Positions 18,225 to 26,405 of a stretch of 64,000 nt of DNA are shown here, one piece after another (position 1 is the first letter of the stretch; each line of letters starts with the position of its first letter). Origin of the DNA: Variovorax sp. Root411. GTDB lineage: Bacteria; Pseudomonadota; Gammaproteobacteria; Burkholderiales; Burkholderiaceae_C. A program made the position numbers and the translations under genes. The DNA lies in the NCBI RefSeq assembly GCF_001425205.1, contig NZ_LMDW01000016.1, forward strand, positions 186,001 through 250,000, read 5' to 3'. The notes beneath the pieces were generated by a model, which made no database searches, had not been told where the DNA came from, and saw nothing but the letters and a program-made list of their open reading frames with translations.

Positions 18225-18788
18225 TCAGGGTTGGTCGCGATCGGCGCGCAGCATTTTCAGCCGGCGCTCCGCTTCGCCAGCAGGAATCGCCCCTTCCGCC
18301 TCCAGCCTCTTGAGCCGTCGTTCGTCCGCACGATTCAGCGCGTCCTTCAGGAGAGCCATCTTGCGCTTCCTGCAAGGATCGCATTCATAGAAGCCCGCGG
18401 GACTCGCTGAGAGTTTCATCTTCGCGTCGTACTCTGCGGTGCTGATCCGCCCCGTAGGCTCTATGCCCATGGCGAGGATTCTTCCGTTCTTGAACGTAAC
18501 GAGCGCGCCCCCTTCGCACCCAGTGGTGTCCGTGTTTTCGGGGTCGTAGGCCCTCCACGAAACCCTGCGCATATGCCGCAGCGCATAGCGGACGTCCTCT
18601 TCTGTCAGCACGACGTCGTCGCAGTTCAGGAATTCCTTGTTCTCCCAGGCAGATCGGCGTGAGGGTTCCGTGACTTCCACCTTCTGCACATAGGCGATGG
18701 GGTATCGCCTGTCGGCGGCCTTTGCCGGAAGTATCGCGGCCGCAACGACCAGTGCCGCTGCGGTCATGAGAATGTTGGTCTTGTTCAT
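18225..18788 (-). CDS. Exported hypothetical protein, possible immunity protein
   Basis: A 187-residue protein that I do not recognise. Residues 1-24 are a signal peptide (core ILMTAAALVVAAAILPAKA), so the product should be periplasmic. The mature part has five cysteines, including CDPC near residue 137, and a charged helical C-terminus. The ATG at 18788 overlaps the stop of the amidase-like gene by the sequence ATGA, so the two were translated together. An exported small protein coupled to a cell-wall amidase that itself lacks a signal peptide is the usual arrangement of an effector and its immunity protein. That reading is inference; no family match is claimed. Confidence 0.6.
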   Translation of the reverse strand: MNKTNILMTAAALVVAAAILPAKAADRRYPIAYVQKVEVTEPSRRSAWENKEFLNCDDVVLTEEDVRYALRHMRRVSWRAYDPENTDTTGCEGGALVTFKNGRILAMGIEPTGRISTAEYDAKMKLSASPAGFYECDPCRKRKMALLKDALNRADERRLKRLEAEGAIPAGEAERRLKMLRADRDQP

Positions 18789-19446
18789 GGTGCTGGTATG
18801 GGCAGCTTCCAGTTCGCGCCCTGTGCTTCCGTTGGATTCTTCCTGCTGACCACGGGATGACGAAACACTTCATCCGAAGCAATTTGCATCGAATCCTCGA
18901 GCACGCGGACAAGCCACAAGAGGGATTGATTTTGAGCCGCAGTCGGTGTGTCGAAAATGCCGTACTTGCCTCGTATTTTTTCGAGTGGCCATTTCTCCTC
19001 GTTGGGAAGTAGCTTCACGCTCGCCGGTAACCTGGCCCTGCCGACCATCTCGATTCCTATGGCCTCCATGTTGCTCGGATAGCGATCGCCAGGTGCCTTG
19101 CGCATCTCGATGCGATGCATCCCGTCCACTCCCACCTTCGTGAAATCGCGTGGGTGGCACTTCCCCGCCACCAGGCATCGCGCCTGCAACGGCCCCACAT
19201 GATTCGTGCGCTGATAGATCGCGCCGTCTGGTAGACGGTCCCATCCTTGTCGATGAGAAAGTGCGCGCCATTCTCCTTCGGCCGCTTGTAGCTGTTCAAT
19301 GAAGATGCCGAAGTATCGGCATCGGTTTGATGCACGACGATGCCAGTGATCGCACCGGTCCGCCTGCCTCTTTCGATTTCGGGGCTGCGAGCACTTCTGA
19401 CTCGCGCGTGATTGATCATTCCGTTCGCATCAATTTCGACAAGCAT
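18785..19446 (-). pseudogene. N-acetylmuramoyl-L-alanine amidase-like gene, frameshifted
   Basis: Two adjoining reading frames encode one amidase_2-like protein. The first (19446 downwards, ATG with a perfect AGGAGG 6 bases upstream) gives GAITGIVVHQTDADTSASSL and ENGAHFLIDKDGTVYQTA, including the first zinc-type His. The second carries on with IYQRTNHVGPLQARCLV, then IGIEMVG and VFRHPVVSRKNP, the family's later metal and catalytic stretch, and ends at 18785. They are joined by a one-base loss at about 19217-19225, with no slippery heptamer nearby. No signal peptide is present. GC is low for the window (34 of 60 bases in 19261-19320). It is either a true mutation or a sequencing error. Confidence 0.7.
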
Positions 19447-19703
19447 GCGGTTCCTCCTGAAAATAGTTATTTAGTTGTCGATTCCCAAGAAGGCGTGTCT
19501 TCCCATCAATTCACGGCCCAGATCACGGCTTCGCGGCGCATGCTACAGCAGGGAATTCAGTGACGGTTGTCAACTGCTCCCAGCCGATTTCCACAAAGCC
19601 CACCCGCCTGCAGGGTTCACTGCTTCGTCCAAGAATGGCGCGACGACAAGCCGGTTGCTTGTCGGTTTTCTTCCCGAATCCGCAAGCACTAAGGAGCAGT
19701 ACT

Positions 19704-20732
19704 TTGGAATATCGTCATTTGGGCAAATCGGGCCTCAAGGTCCCCGTGTTGAGTTTCGGTACCGGCACTTTCGGTGGCAAGGGGGAGCTGTTCAAGGCCT
19801 GGGGCAGCACCGACGTGGCCGAGGCGCGCAGGCTCATCGACATCTGCATCGACGCCGGCGTCAACATGTTCGACAGCGCCGACGTCTATTCGGGCGGCAC
19901 CGCTGAATCGGTGCTCGGCGAGGCGATCAAGGGCCGGCCGCGCGACCGGTTGCTGATTTCGACCAAGGCCACCTTCCGCAGCGGCGAGGGACCGAACGAC
20001 GTGGGCTCGTCGCGCCACCATCTCGTGCAGGCCGTCGATGGCGCGCTCCAGCGCCTCGGCACGGACTACATCGACCTGTTCCAGCTGCACGGCTTCGACG
20101 CGAGCACGCCGGTGGAAGAAACGCTTTCGACGCTCGACGACCTCGTGCGTGCGGGCAAGCTGCGCTACATCGGCGTGTCGAACTTCTCGGGCTGGCACTT
20201 GATGAAATCGCTGGCCATTTCAGAGCGCTACGGCTTCGCGCGCTACGTCGCGAACCAAGCCTACTACTCGCTGGTCGGCCGCGACTACGAATGGGAGCTG
20301 ATGCCGCTTGCGCAAGACCAGGGCGTGGGCGCCGTGGTGTGGAGCCCGCTCGGATGGGGCCGCCTCACGGGCAAGATCCGCCGCGGCCAGCCGTTGCCCG
20401 CCAACAGCCGCCTGCACGCGACGGCCGACATGGGCCCGCCGGTGCCCGACGAACTGCTGTACCGCGTCGTCGAGGCGCTGGAAAAGGTCGGCGCCGAAGT
20501 CGACAAGACGGTGCCGCAGGTCGCGCTGAACTGGCTGCTGCAGCGCCCGACGGTGTCGAGCGTGGTGGTGGGCGCGCGCGACGAGGCGCAGCTGCGCCAG
20601 AACCTCGGCGCCGTAGGCTGGAACCTCACACCCGCGCAGGTCGCGGAACTCGACGCGGCCAGCGCGACGACGCGGGCTTATCCGTACTGGCATCAGCAGG
20701 GCTTTCTTGAGCGCAATCCGAATCCGGTCTAG
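19704..20732 (+). CDS. Aldo/keto reductase
   Basis: A 342-residue cytoplasmic NADPH-dependent aldo/keto reductase of the AKR TIM-barrel fold. The catalytic tetrad is visible as Asp57 and Tyr62 (FDSADVY), Lys88 (STKAT) and His129 (QLHGFD). The NADPH stretch near the C-terminus (SVVVGARDEAQLRQNL) is intact. The start is the TTG at 19704, preceded by AAGGAG, giving MEYRHLGKSGLKVP, the usual family beginning; the open frame extends upstream but has no family sequence. An FAD oxidoreductase follows 6 bases later. The substrate is unknown. Confidence 0.88.
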   Translation: MEYRHLGKSGLKVPVLSFGTGTFGGKGELFKAWGSTDVAEARRLIDICIDAGVNMFDSADVYSGGTAESVLGEAIKGRPRDRLLISTKATFRSGEGPNDVGSSRHHLVQAVDGALQRLGTDYIDLFQLHGFDASTPVEETLSTLDDLVRAGKLRYIGVSNFSGWHLMKSLAISERYGFARYVANQAYYSLVGRDYEWELMPLAQDQGVGAVVWSPLGWGRLTGKIRRGQPLPANSRLHATADMGPPVPDELLYRVVEALEKVGAEVDKTVPQVALNWLLQRPTVSSVVVGARDEAQLRQNLGAVGWNLTPAQVAELDAASATTRAYPYWHQQGFLERNPNPV

Positions 20733-20738
20733 GCCGGT

Positions 20739-21923
20739 ATGAGGCCCCGTATGCGTCGTGTGGTGATCATCGGAGGCGGGGCGATCGGCTCAGCCATCGC
20801 TTATTTCCTGACCCGAAGCCCCGAGGACGAGCCCTTCGAGGTCACGGTGGTCGAGCGCGATTTCTCGTACAGGCAGGCCTCTTCGGCGTTGTCGGCCAGC
20901 TCGATCCGTCAGCAGTTTTCCACCGCCATCAACATCGAGATGTCGCTCTACGGCATCGACTTTTTCCGCTCGCTCGGCGAGACCCTGCGCGTGGGTGATG
21001 ACGTGCCCGACATCGGCCTGGTCGAGCCCGGCTATCTGTACCTGGCCTCGCCGGCCGGGGTCGACGTGCTGCGCGAGAACCATGCGATGCAGAAAGCGCA
21101 CGCGGTGGACGTGGCGCTGATGACGCCCGGCGAACTGAAGGAGCGCTTTCCGTGGATTTGCACCGAGGGCGTTGCGCTCGCGTCGCTGGGCCTCTCGGGC
21201 GAGGGCTGGTACGACGGCTACAGCCTGCTGCAGGCCTTTCGCAAGAAGGCCGCCTCTCAAGGCGTGCGCTATGTGCAGGCCCATGCAACGGGTTTGCGCC
21301 GCAACGGCCGCGCCGTGACGGGCGTGCAGCTGGACAGTGGCGTGACCCTGGAAGCCGACGTTGTCGTCAACGCCGCGGGCGCATGGGCCGCCCAGGTTGC
21401 CGGGTGGGCCGGCATCGATCTTCCGGTGCGCGGCCGCCGCCGCAGCGTGTTCAGCTTCTCGTGCCCCGAGGCATTGCCGGGTTGCCCGCTGGTGATCGAC
21501 ACCTCCGGCATCTGGCTTCGCCCGGAAGGCCGCCAGTTCATCTGCGGCTTCGCGCCGCGCGAAGACCAGGACCACGACGACATGCCGCTCGACGTCGAGT
21601 ACGAAGCCTTCGACAGTTTCATCTGGCCGTCATTGGCCGAGCGCGTGCCGGCCTTCGAGGCTATTCGCATGACCGGAGCATGGGCCGGTTACTACGAGAT
21701 GAACGTGTTCGACCACAACGCCATCCTCGGCCTGCACCCGGACTGCGACAACCTGTACTTCGCCAATGGCTTCTCGGGCCATGGGCTGCAGCAGTGCCCG
21801 GCCGCGGGGCGAGGCGTGGCAGAACTGATCCGCTTCGGCGAGTACCGCAGCCTCGATCTCTCGCCGGTGTCTTTCGCGCGCATCCTGGAAAACCGGCCGC
21901 TGCTGGAGAAGAACGTCATCTAG
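20739..21923 (+). CDS. FAD-dependent oxidoreductase, DAO family
   Basis: A 394-residue flavoprotein of the D-amino acid oxidase (DAO) superfamily. The FAD-binding motif GGGAIGSAIAYFL begins at about residue 11, and VVERDF binds the adenosine ribose. SSALSASSIRQQFS is close to sarcosine- and dimethylglycine-oxidase-like members. A C-terminal GFSGHGLQQCPAAGRGVAELI completes the FAD site. It has no signal peptide. It is likely to oxidise a secondary or cyclic amino acid, but the substrate is not evident. It is 6 bases downstream of the aldo/keto reductase and 46 upstream of the aldolase gene, so the three may be one transcript. Confidence 0.85.
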   Translation: MRPRMRRVVIIGGGAIGSAIAYFLTRSPEDEPFEVTVVERDFSYRQASSALSASSIRQQFSTAINIEMSLYGIDFFRSLGETLRVGDDVPDIGLVEPGYLYLASPAGVDVLRENHAMQKAHAVDVALMTPGELKERFPWICTEGVALASLGLSGEGWYDGYSLLQAFRKKAASQGVRYVQAHATGLRRNGRAVTGVQLDSGVTLEADVVVNAAGAWAAQVAGWAGIDLPVRGRRRSVFSFSCPEALPGCPLVIDTSGIWLRPEGRQFICGFAPREDQDHDDMPLDVEYEAFDSFIWPSLAERVPAFEAIRMTGAWAGYYEMNVFDHNAILGLHPDCDNLYFANGFSGHGLQQCPAAGRGVAELIRFGEYRSLDLSPVSFARILENRPLLEKNVI

Positions 21924-21969
21924 GCGGAGCCTGGGGGAGGGCGTACGATCTTCCGCAAAGAGGTGCCCC

Positions 21970-22983
21970 ATGACCGCACAGACGCTGATCGATACCGCCC
22001 GCGCGCTCGTCGCCGGAGACAAGGGCCTGCTCGCAATGGACGAGAGCAATGCCACCTGCAACAAGCGCTTTGCCACGCTCGGCATCCCGCAGACCGAAGC
22101 GGAGCGGCGCGAATGGCGCGAGTTGATCGTCACCGCGCCGGGCCTGGCCGACAGCATCAGCGGCGCGATCCTGTTCGACGAGACGATCCGCCAGCAGACA
22201 AATTCGGGCAAGCCGTTTGCGAAGGCGCTGTCCGACGTTGGCATCGTCCCCGGCATCAAGGTCGACACCGGCGCGAAGCCGCTGGCCGGCCATCCCGGCG
22301 AAACCGTGACCGAAGGGCTCGACGGCCTGCGCGAGCGCCTCGCCGAATACGCTGGCATGGGCGCGCGCTTTGCCAAGTGGCGCGGCGTGATCGCCATCGG
22401 CGAGGGCTTGCCGACGCGCGCATGCATCGACGTCAACGCGCATGCCTTGGCGCGCTATGCAGCGCTGTGCCAGGAGGCCGGGCTGGTGCCCATCGTCGAA
22501 CCGGAGGTGCTGATGGACGGTGGCCATTCTTTGGCGCAATGTGCCGAGGTGACCGAAGAGGTGCTGCACCGGACCTTCGCCGCGTTGCGCGCGCAGGGCG
22601 TACTGCTCGAAGGCATGCTGCTGAAGCCGAACATGGTGCTGCCGGGGCTGAAGGCGCCCACGCAGGATTCCGTCGAAGCGGTGGCCGAGGCCACGGTCGC
22701 CTGCCTGCTGCGCACAGTGCCCGCCGCGGTGCCCGGCGTGGCGTTTCTCTCGGGCGGCCAGCCGGCGCAGTTGGCTTCCGCCCGCCTCAATGAAATGAAC
22801 GCCCGGTTCAGGCCGCGCGTGCCGTGGGCGCTGGCCTTCTCTTTCTCCCGTGCGGTGCAGCAGCCCGCGCTCGATGCATGGAAGGGCGATGCCGCCAACG
22901 CGTCCGCTGCACAGCAGGCGCTGGTGCTTCGCACCCGATCCAACCAGGCCGCGCGCCGCGGGGCACTGGCCACAACGCCCTAG
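21970..22983 (+). CDS. Class I fructose-bisphosphate aldolase
   Basis: A 337-residue aldolase of the Schiff-base (class I) type, which splits fructose 1,6-bisphosphate into two triose phosphates. The Schiff-base lysine is Lys219 in MLLKPNMV; LLAMDESNATCNKRF near residue 20 and PIVEPEVLMDG near 175 are family signatures. The length fits bacterial class I enzymes related to the animal type. The start has no strong Shine-Dalgarno sequence, with only GAGGTG 8 bases before. It converges on msrA, with only 6 bases between the stops. Confidence 0.92.
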   Translation: MTAQTLIDTARALVAGDKGLLAMDESNATCNKRFATLGIPQTEAERREWRELIVTAPGLADSISGAILFDETIRQQTNSGKPFAKALSDVGIVPGIKVDTGAKPLAGHPGETVTEGLDGLRERLAEYAGMGARFAKWRGVIAIGEGLPTRACIDVNAHALARYAALCQEAGLVPIVEPEVLMDGGHSLAQCAEVTEEVLHRTFAALRAQGVLLEGMLLKPNMVLPGLKAPTQDSVEAVAEATVACLLRTVPAAVPGVAFLSGGQPAQLASARLNEMNARFRPRVPWALAFSFSRAVQQPALDAWKGDAANASAAQQALVLRTRSNQAARRGALATTP

Positions 22984-22989
22984 TCGGCC

Positions 22990-23691
22990 TTAGCCGGCCT
23001 TGGCCGCCTTCACCAGCGAAGGCGTAGCCTTGTAGCTCTCCGGGAACAGCTTCTTCAGCTCGTCGATCTTCGGCATGTCGTTGATCGCGATGTAGGGCTG
23101 GCTCGGGTGCAGCGTCAGGTAGTCCTGGTGATAGTCCTCAGCCGCGTAGAAGGGCTTGGCCATCTCGACGGTGGTGGCCAGCGGCTTGCCGAAGGTCTTG
23201 GCCTGGTTGAGCTGCGCGATGTAGGCCGTGGCGATGCGGGCCTGCTCGGCGTTCTCGGCGAACACGGTGGAGCGGTATTGCGTGCCGGTGTCGGGACCCT
23301 GCCGGTTGAGTTCAGTTGGGTCGTGCGCCACCGAAAAGTAGATCTGCAGCAGCTTGCCGTAGCTGACCTGCTGCGGGTCGTAGGTGATGCGCACCGATTC
23401 GGCATGGCCGGTGCGCCCCGAGCCGACCTCGTCGTAGCGCGCCGTCTTCGCATCGCCGCCGGCATAGCCTGACACCGCATTGCTCACGCCCTTGACGCGC
23501 TGGAACACGCCCTGCACGCCCCAGAAGCAGCCACCGGCGAACACGGCGGTTTCGGTCTTGGCGGCCGGCGGCGCCACGATGTCGGCCGTGGGCGCGGGCA
23601 CGCGGCGGGCGGTTTCGGCGAACGAGGGCACCGCGTGCCAGACCAGGGCGGCTGCCGCCAGCGTGCCGGCGGTGAGTGCAAGGGATTTCAT
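22990..23691 (-). CDS. msrA: Peptide-methionine (S)-S-oxide reductase, exported form
   Basis: A 233-residue MsrA that repairs the S-form of methionine sulfoxide. The catalytic GGCFWGVQ motif places the active Cys at residue 55; GYAGGD, GRTGHAE and EDYHQDYL follow as in all MsrA proteins. Residues 1-25 form a signal peptide (TAGTLAAAALVWHAVPSFA), so this MsrA probably works in the periplasm, unlike the cytoplasmic housekeeping copy. No second recycling cysteine is seen near the C-terminus, so it may depend on another reductant. An MxKDx-repeat gene lies 95 bases upstream on the same strand. Confidence 0.93.
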   Translation of the reverse strand: MKSLALTAGTLAAAALVWHAVPSFAETARRVPAPTADIVAPPAAKTETAVFAGGCFWGVQGVFQRVKGVSNAVSGYAGGDAKTARYDEVGSGRTGHAESVRITYDPQQVSYGKLLQIYFSVAHDPTELNRQGPDTGTQYRSTVFAENAEQARIATAYIAQLNQAKTFGKPLATTVEMAKPFYAAEDYHQDYLTLHPSQPYIAINDMPKIDELKKLFPESYKATPSLVKAAKAG

Positions 23692-23786
23692 GAGGGTTCC
23701 TTGAGAGAGATTTCAGTGGCTGGGAAACCGGCCGACGCGACATTGACGCCGAATCTGCCGGGCGTCAATGGCGGGTGCGAAGGCGC

Positions 23787-24038
23787 TTACTTCTTCATTT
23801 CGTCCTTGTCCATGCTGTCCTTTTTCATGGCGTCCTTCTTCATCGAGTCCTTCGACATCGAATCCTTGGCCATCGAGTCCTTCTTCATACCGTCCTTCGA
23901 CATGGAGTCCTTCGTCATCGCGTCTTTCTTCATGCCGTCCTTGGCCATGCCGTCTTTCACCATTTCGTCCGCGGCGAATGCCGAGGCGCCGGCGAAGGCC
24001 ATGCAGGTTGCGAGCAGGGTTGCAGTGAGCTTGTTCAT
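23787..24038 (-). CDS. Pentapeptide MxKDx repeat protein
   Basis: An 83-residue exported protein. A signal peptide (residues 1-22, ending SAFA) is followed by about twelve tandem five-residue units of the form M-x-K-D-x, such as MKKDS, MAKDG and MSKDS, up to the C-terminus. The repeats give a highly charged chain in which every fifth residue is methionine. Proteins of this kind are a named family without known function. Placement between the periplasmic msrA and a periplasmic molybdoenzyme suggests a methionine-rich oxidant sink or metal binder; that is inference. Confidence 0.9.
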   Translation of the reverse strand: MNKLTATLLATCMAFAGASAFAADEMVKDGMAKDGMKKDAMTKDSMSKDGMKKDSMAKDSMSKDSMKKDAMKKDSMDKDEMKK

Positions 24039-24143
24039 TTGGAGTTTTCCTAGTGGTTGATGAAGTTTCGTTTTCAGGATCGGCTCGGTTCAGTGAACAC
24101 GGCCTCGCGCTTTCTTCGGCAGTCGAGCGGCTTCTGCAGCCCC

Positions 24144-24935
24144 TCAGCTCCCTCCGAACCAGTTGTAGCCCTGGTCTTCCCAGTAGCCACCGGAATAGGT
24201 GTTGGTGACGAACATCGCCTTGATGTGCTTCGGGTTCTTGTAGCCAAGCTTGGTCGGCATGCGCAGCTTCATCGGAAAGCCGTACTTGGGCGGCAGGGGC
24301 TGTCCGTCGTAGGTCAGCGTCAGCAAGGTCTGCGGATGCAGCGCGGTAGGCATGTCGATGCTGGTGTAGTAGTCGTCGGCGCACTTGAAGCCGACGTACT
24401 TGGCGGTGGTGTCGGCGCCGATGTGGCGCAGGAAGTCGGCAAAGCGCACGCCGCCCCATTTGCCGATGGCGCTCCAGCCTTCCACGCAGATGTGGCGGGT
24501 GATCTGGTCGTGCTGCGGCATGGCGCGCAGCTCCGCGAGCGTCCAGGCGTGCCTGTCGGCGACCATGCCGGTCACTTCGAGCTTGTAGCTGGCCTCGTCC
24601 ACCTCGCGCACCTCGTCCTCGCCGTAGTAGGCGTTGAAGGGGAAGGGGCGCGTGATCTCTGCCTCCGAGTAGGTCGGTGCGAGCTGCGTCGGGCTGAAGA
24701 TCAGGCCCTGCACCTTGTCGTTGAAGCGCGAGATCCTGGTGAGCGCGGCTTCCACCTGCGCGTTGTCGCTGATGCTGCAACCGGTGAGCAGCGAGAGGCC
24801 GCCGAGCGTCAGCGAGCGCTGCAGGAAGGCGCGGCGCGAGGGCTGGTCGAGTTGCTTCGCGATCAGCGTGCGGGCTTCGCGCAGCACGGCGTCGCCGTCG
24901 ATGCCATTCAGGCTGGGGGCTTTGAAGATTTTCAT
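24144..24935 (-). CDS. Molybdopterin-dependent oxidoreductase, sulfite oxidase/MsrP-like
   Basis: A 263-residue enzyme of the sulfite-oxidase fold. A twin-arginine motif SRRAFLQ (residues 33-39) and hydrophobic stretch end in the lipobox-like LLTGC (Cys53), so it is exported folded by the Tat route and may be lipid-anchored. The likely molybdenum ligand is Cys150 in RHICVEGWSAIGKWGG. The arrangement is like YedY/MsrP, which repairs methionine sulfoxide in envelope proteins, but the partner here is a b-type cytochrome rather than MsrQ, so the substrate is open. The start overlaps the cytochrome stop (ATGA). Confidence 0.85.
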   Translation of the reverse strand: MKIFKAPSLNGIDGDAVLREARTLIAKQLDQPSRRAFLQRSLTLGGLSLLTGCSISDNAQVEAALTRISRFNDKVQGLIFSPTQLAPTYSEAEITRPFPFNAYYGEDEVREVDEASYKLEVTGMVADRHAWTLAELRAMPQHDQITRHICVEGWSAIGKWGGVRFADFLRHIGADTTAKYVGFKCADDYYTSIDMPTALHPQTLLTLTYDGQPLPPKYGFPMKLRMPTKLGYKNPKHIKAMFVTNTYSGGYWEDQGYNWFGGS

Positions 24936-25582
24936 CGGGCTTTGGGCGCGCGGCCGCGGATCATGGTGAGCAGGGTTCGGGGCACCAGGGCGACCATCAC
25001 GAGGTGCACGGCGACGAAGGCGACGATGGCCGTCATCGCGAAGAAATGGATGCGGCGCGCAAACTCGTAGCCACCCATCAGTTCCCGCAGCACGGGGAAC
25101 TGCACCGACTTCCACAGCACCAGGCCCGACAGCACGATCACGATCAGGTCGAGCATCACGAACAGGTAAGCCAGCTTCTGCACGCTGTTGTAGTGGCGCG
25201 GGTCGGCATGCGAGAGTTGGCCTTTCAGTGCAGCCAGCGCGTCGTGCCAGACGCCGCGGGGCGTCACGGGAAAGAACTTGCGCGCCAGCCGTCCGCTGGC
25301 GATGTTGATGGCGAGGTACACGAGGCCGTTGAACACCAGCAGCCACATCGCCGCGAAGTGCCACTGCAGCGCACCGCCGAGCCAGCCGCCGAGCGTGATG
25401 ACGGTCGGAATGGTGAACGGGAAGAACGGCGACGCGTCGTAGATGCGCCAGCCGCTCGTCGCCAGGATCACCACGGCCAGCGCGTTGAGCCAGTGCGTGA
25501 TGCGCATCCACAGCGGATGGATGGGGCGGCGATCGGACGCCGCGGCCGGGTCGGCAGGAGGGGCGATGGCTGAGCTGTTCAT
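24932..25582 (-). CDS. Cytochrome b/b6 (b561-type) membrane subunit
   Basis: A 216-residue integral membrane protein with four to five membrane spans. The first includes PLWMRITHWLNALAVVILA, whose His is a probable haem ligand. Another His lies in ALQWHFAAMWLLVF and two more near the last spans (ARRIHFFAMTAIVAFVAVHL), giving the four histidines for two b haems. It should pass electrons between the quinone pool and the periplasmic molybdoenzyme, whose gene overlaps its stop by 4 bases. The ATG at 25582 begins MNSSAIAPP; an in-frame ATG slightly upstream is less likely. Confidence 0.88.
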   Translation of the reverse strand: MNSSAIAPPADPAAASDRRPIHPLWMRITHWLNALAVVILATSGWRIYDASPFFPFTIPTVITLGGWLGGALQWHFAAMWLLVFNGLVYLAINIASGRLARKFFPVTPRGVWHDALAALKGQLSHADPRHYNSVQKLAYLFVMLDLIVIVLSGLVLWKSVQFPVLRELMGGYEFARRIHFFAMTAIVAFVAVHLVMVALVPRTLLTMIRGRAPKAR

Positions 25583-25617
25583 GGGGTGGATTGTTGGGCG
25601 CACCCCGTGGCCGATTC

Positions 25618-25644
25618 ATCACGCAAAGTTCAATTAATCGTGAT
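25618..25644. promoter_or_regulatory. Inverted repeat in the divergent promoter region of the two-component system
   Basis: ATCACG (25618-25623) and CGTGAT (25639-25644) form a perfect 6-base inverted repeat with a 15-base AT-rich spacer. It is centred in the 97-base gap between the cytochrome b gene (minus) and the response regulator gene (plus). It is well placed to be the binding site of that regulator, controlling both directions. Binding is not shown by the sequence. Confidence 0.45.
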
Positions 25645-25679
25645 AACTCCAGAACCCGGATGGCGGGACAATCGAGGCC

Positions 25680-26405
25680 ATGGACACCCCCAAACGCGTG
25701 CTGATCGTCGAGGACGACGCCCACATTGCCGAACTCCTGCGCATGCACCTGCGCGACGAAGGCTATGCGGTCGAGCACGCCGCCGACGGCCATGCCGGCC
25801 TGCGCGAGCTGGAGCGCGGCAGCTGGGACGCGCTGGTGCTCGACCTGATGCTGCCCGGTATCGACGGCCTTGAAATCTGCCGCCGCGCCCGCGCCATGAC
25901 ACGCTACACACCGATCATCATCATCAGCGCGCGGTCGAGCGAAGTGCACCGCATCCTCGGGCTGGAACTGGGCGCCGACGACTACTTGGCCAAGCCTTTC
26001 TCGGTGCTGGAGCTGGTGGCCCGCGTGAAGGCGCTGCTGCGGCGAACCGATGCGCTGGCGCGCAACGCACGCATGGAGTCGGGCAGCCTCACGCTCGGCA
26101 ACCTCGGCATCGAGCCGCTGGCACGAGAGGTGCGCGTGGACGGCAAGCTCATCGAGCTCACGCCGCGCGAGTTCGACCTGCTGTACTTCTTCGCGCGCAA
26201 CCCCGGCAAGGTGTTCTCGCGGCTCGACCTGCTCAACCAGGTCTGGGGCTATCAGCACGATGGCTACGAGCACACGGTGAACACGCACATCAACCGGCTG
26301 CGCACCAAGGTGGAGGCCGACCCGGCAGAGCCACGGCGCATCCTCACGGTGTGGGGGCGCGGCTACAAGCTGTCGGCCACCGGGAGCGGGGAGGACGTGG
26401 CGTGA
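25680..26405 (+). CDS. OmpR-family response regulator
   Basis: A 241-residue two-component regulator. The receiver domain (about residues 6-118) has the acidic pocket Glu11-Asp12, the phosphorylation site Asp55 (LVLDLMLPG) and the LAKPFS lysine near residue 104. The C-terminal winged-helix DNA-binding domain has LTPREFDLLYFFARNPGKVFSR and the recognition region EHTVNTHINRLRTKVE. It overlaps the sensor kinase gene by 4 bases (GTGA). The divergent position suggests that it controls the molybdoenzyme-cytochrome pair. Confidence 0.93.
   Translation: MDTPKRVLIVEDDAHIAELLRMHLRDEGYAVEHAADGHAGLRELERGSWDALVLDLMLPGIDGLEICRRARAMTRYTPIIIISARSSEVHRILGLELGADDYLAKPFSVLELVARVKALLRRTDALARNARMESGSLTLGNLGIEPLAREVRVDGKLIELTPREFDLLYFFARNPGKVFSRLDLLNQVWGYQHDGYEHTVNTHINRLRTKVEADPAEPRRILTVWGRGYKLSATGSGEDVA

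Noticed and set aside
19217..19225. Programmed ribosomal frameshift in the amidase gene
   Set aside because: No slippery heptamer or following stem is visible, and such control is not known for this family; a one-base deletion or read error is simpler.
23820..23980. Tandem 15-base units that could suggest a CRISPR-like or satellite repeat
   Set aside because: The units have no spacers and encode the MxKDx pentapeptides in frame with a signal peptide, so they are coding repeats.
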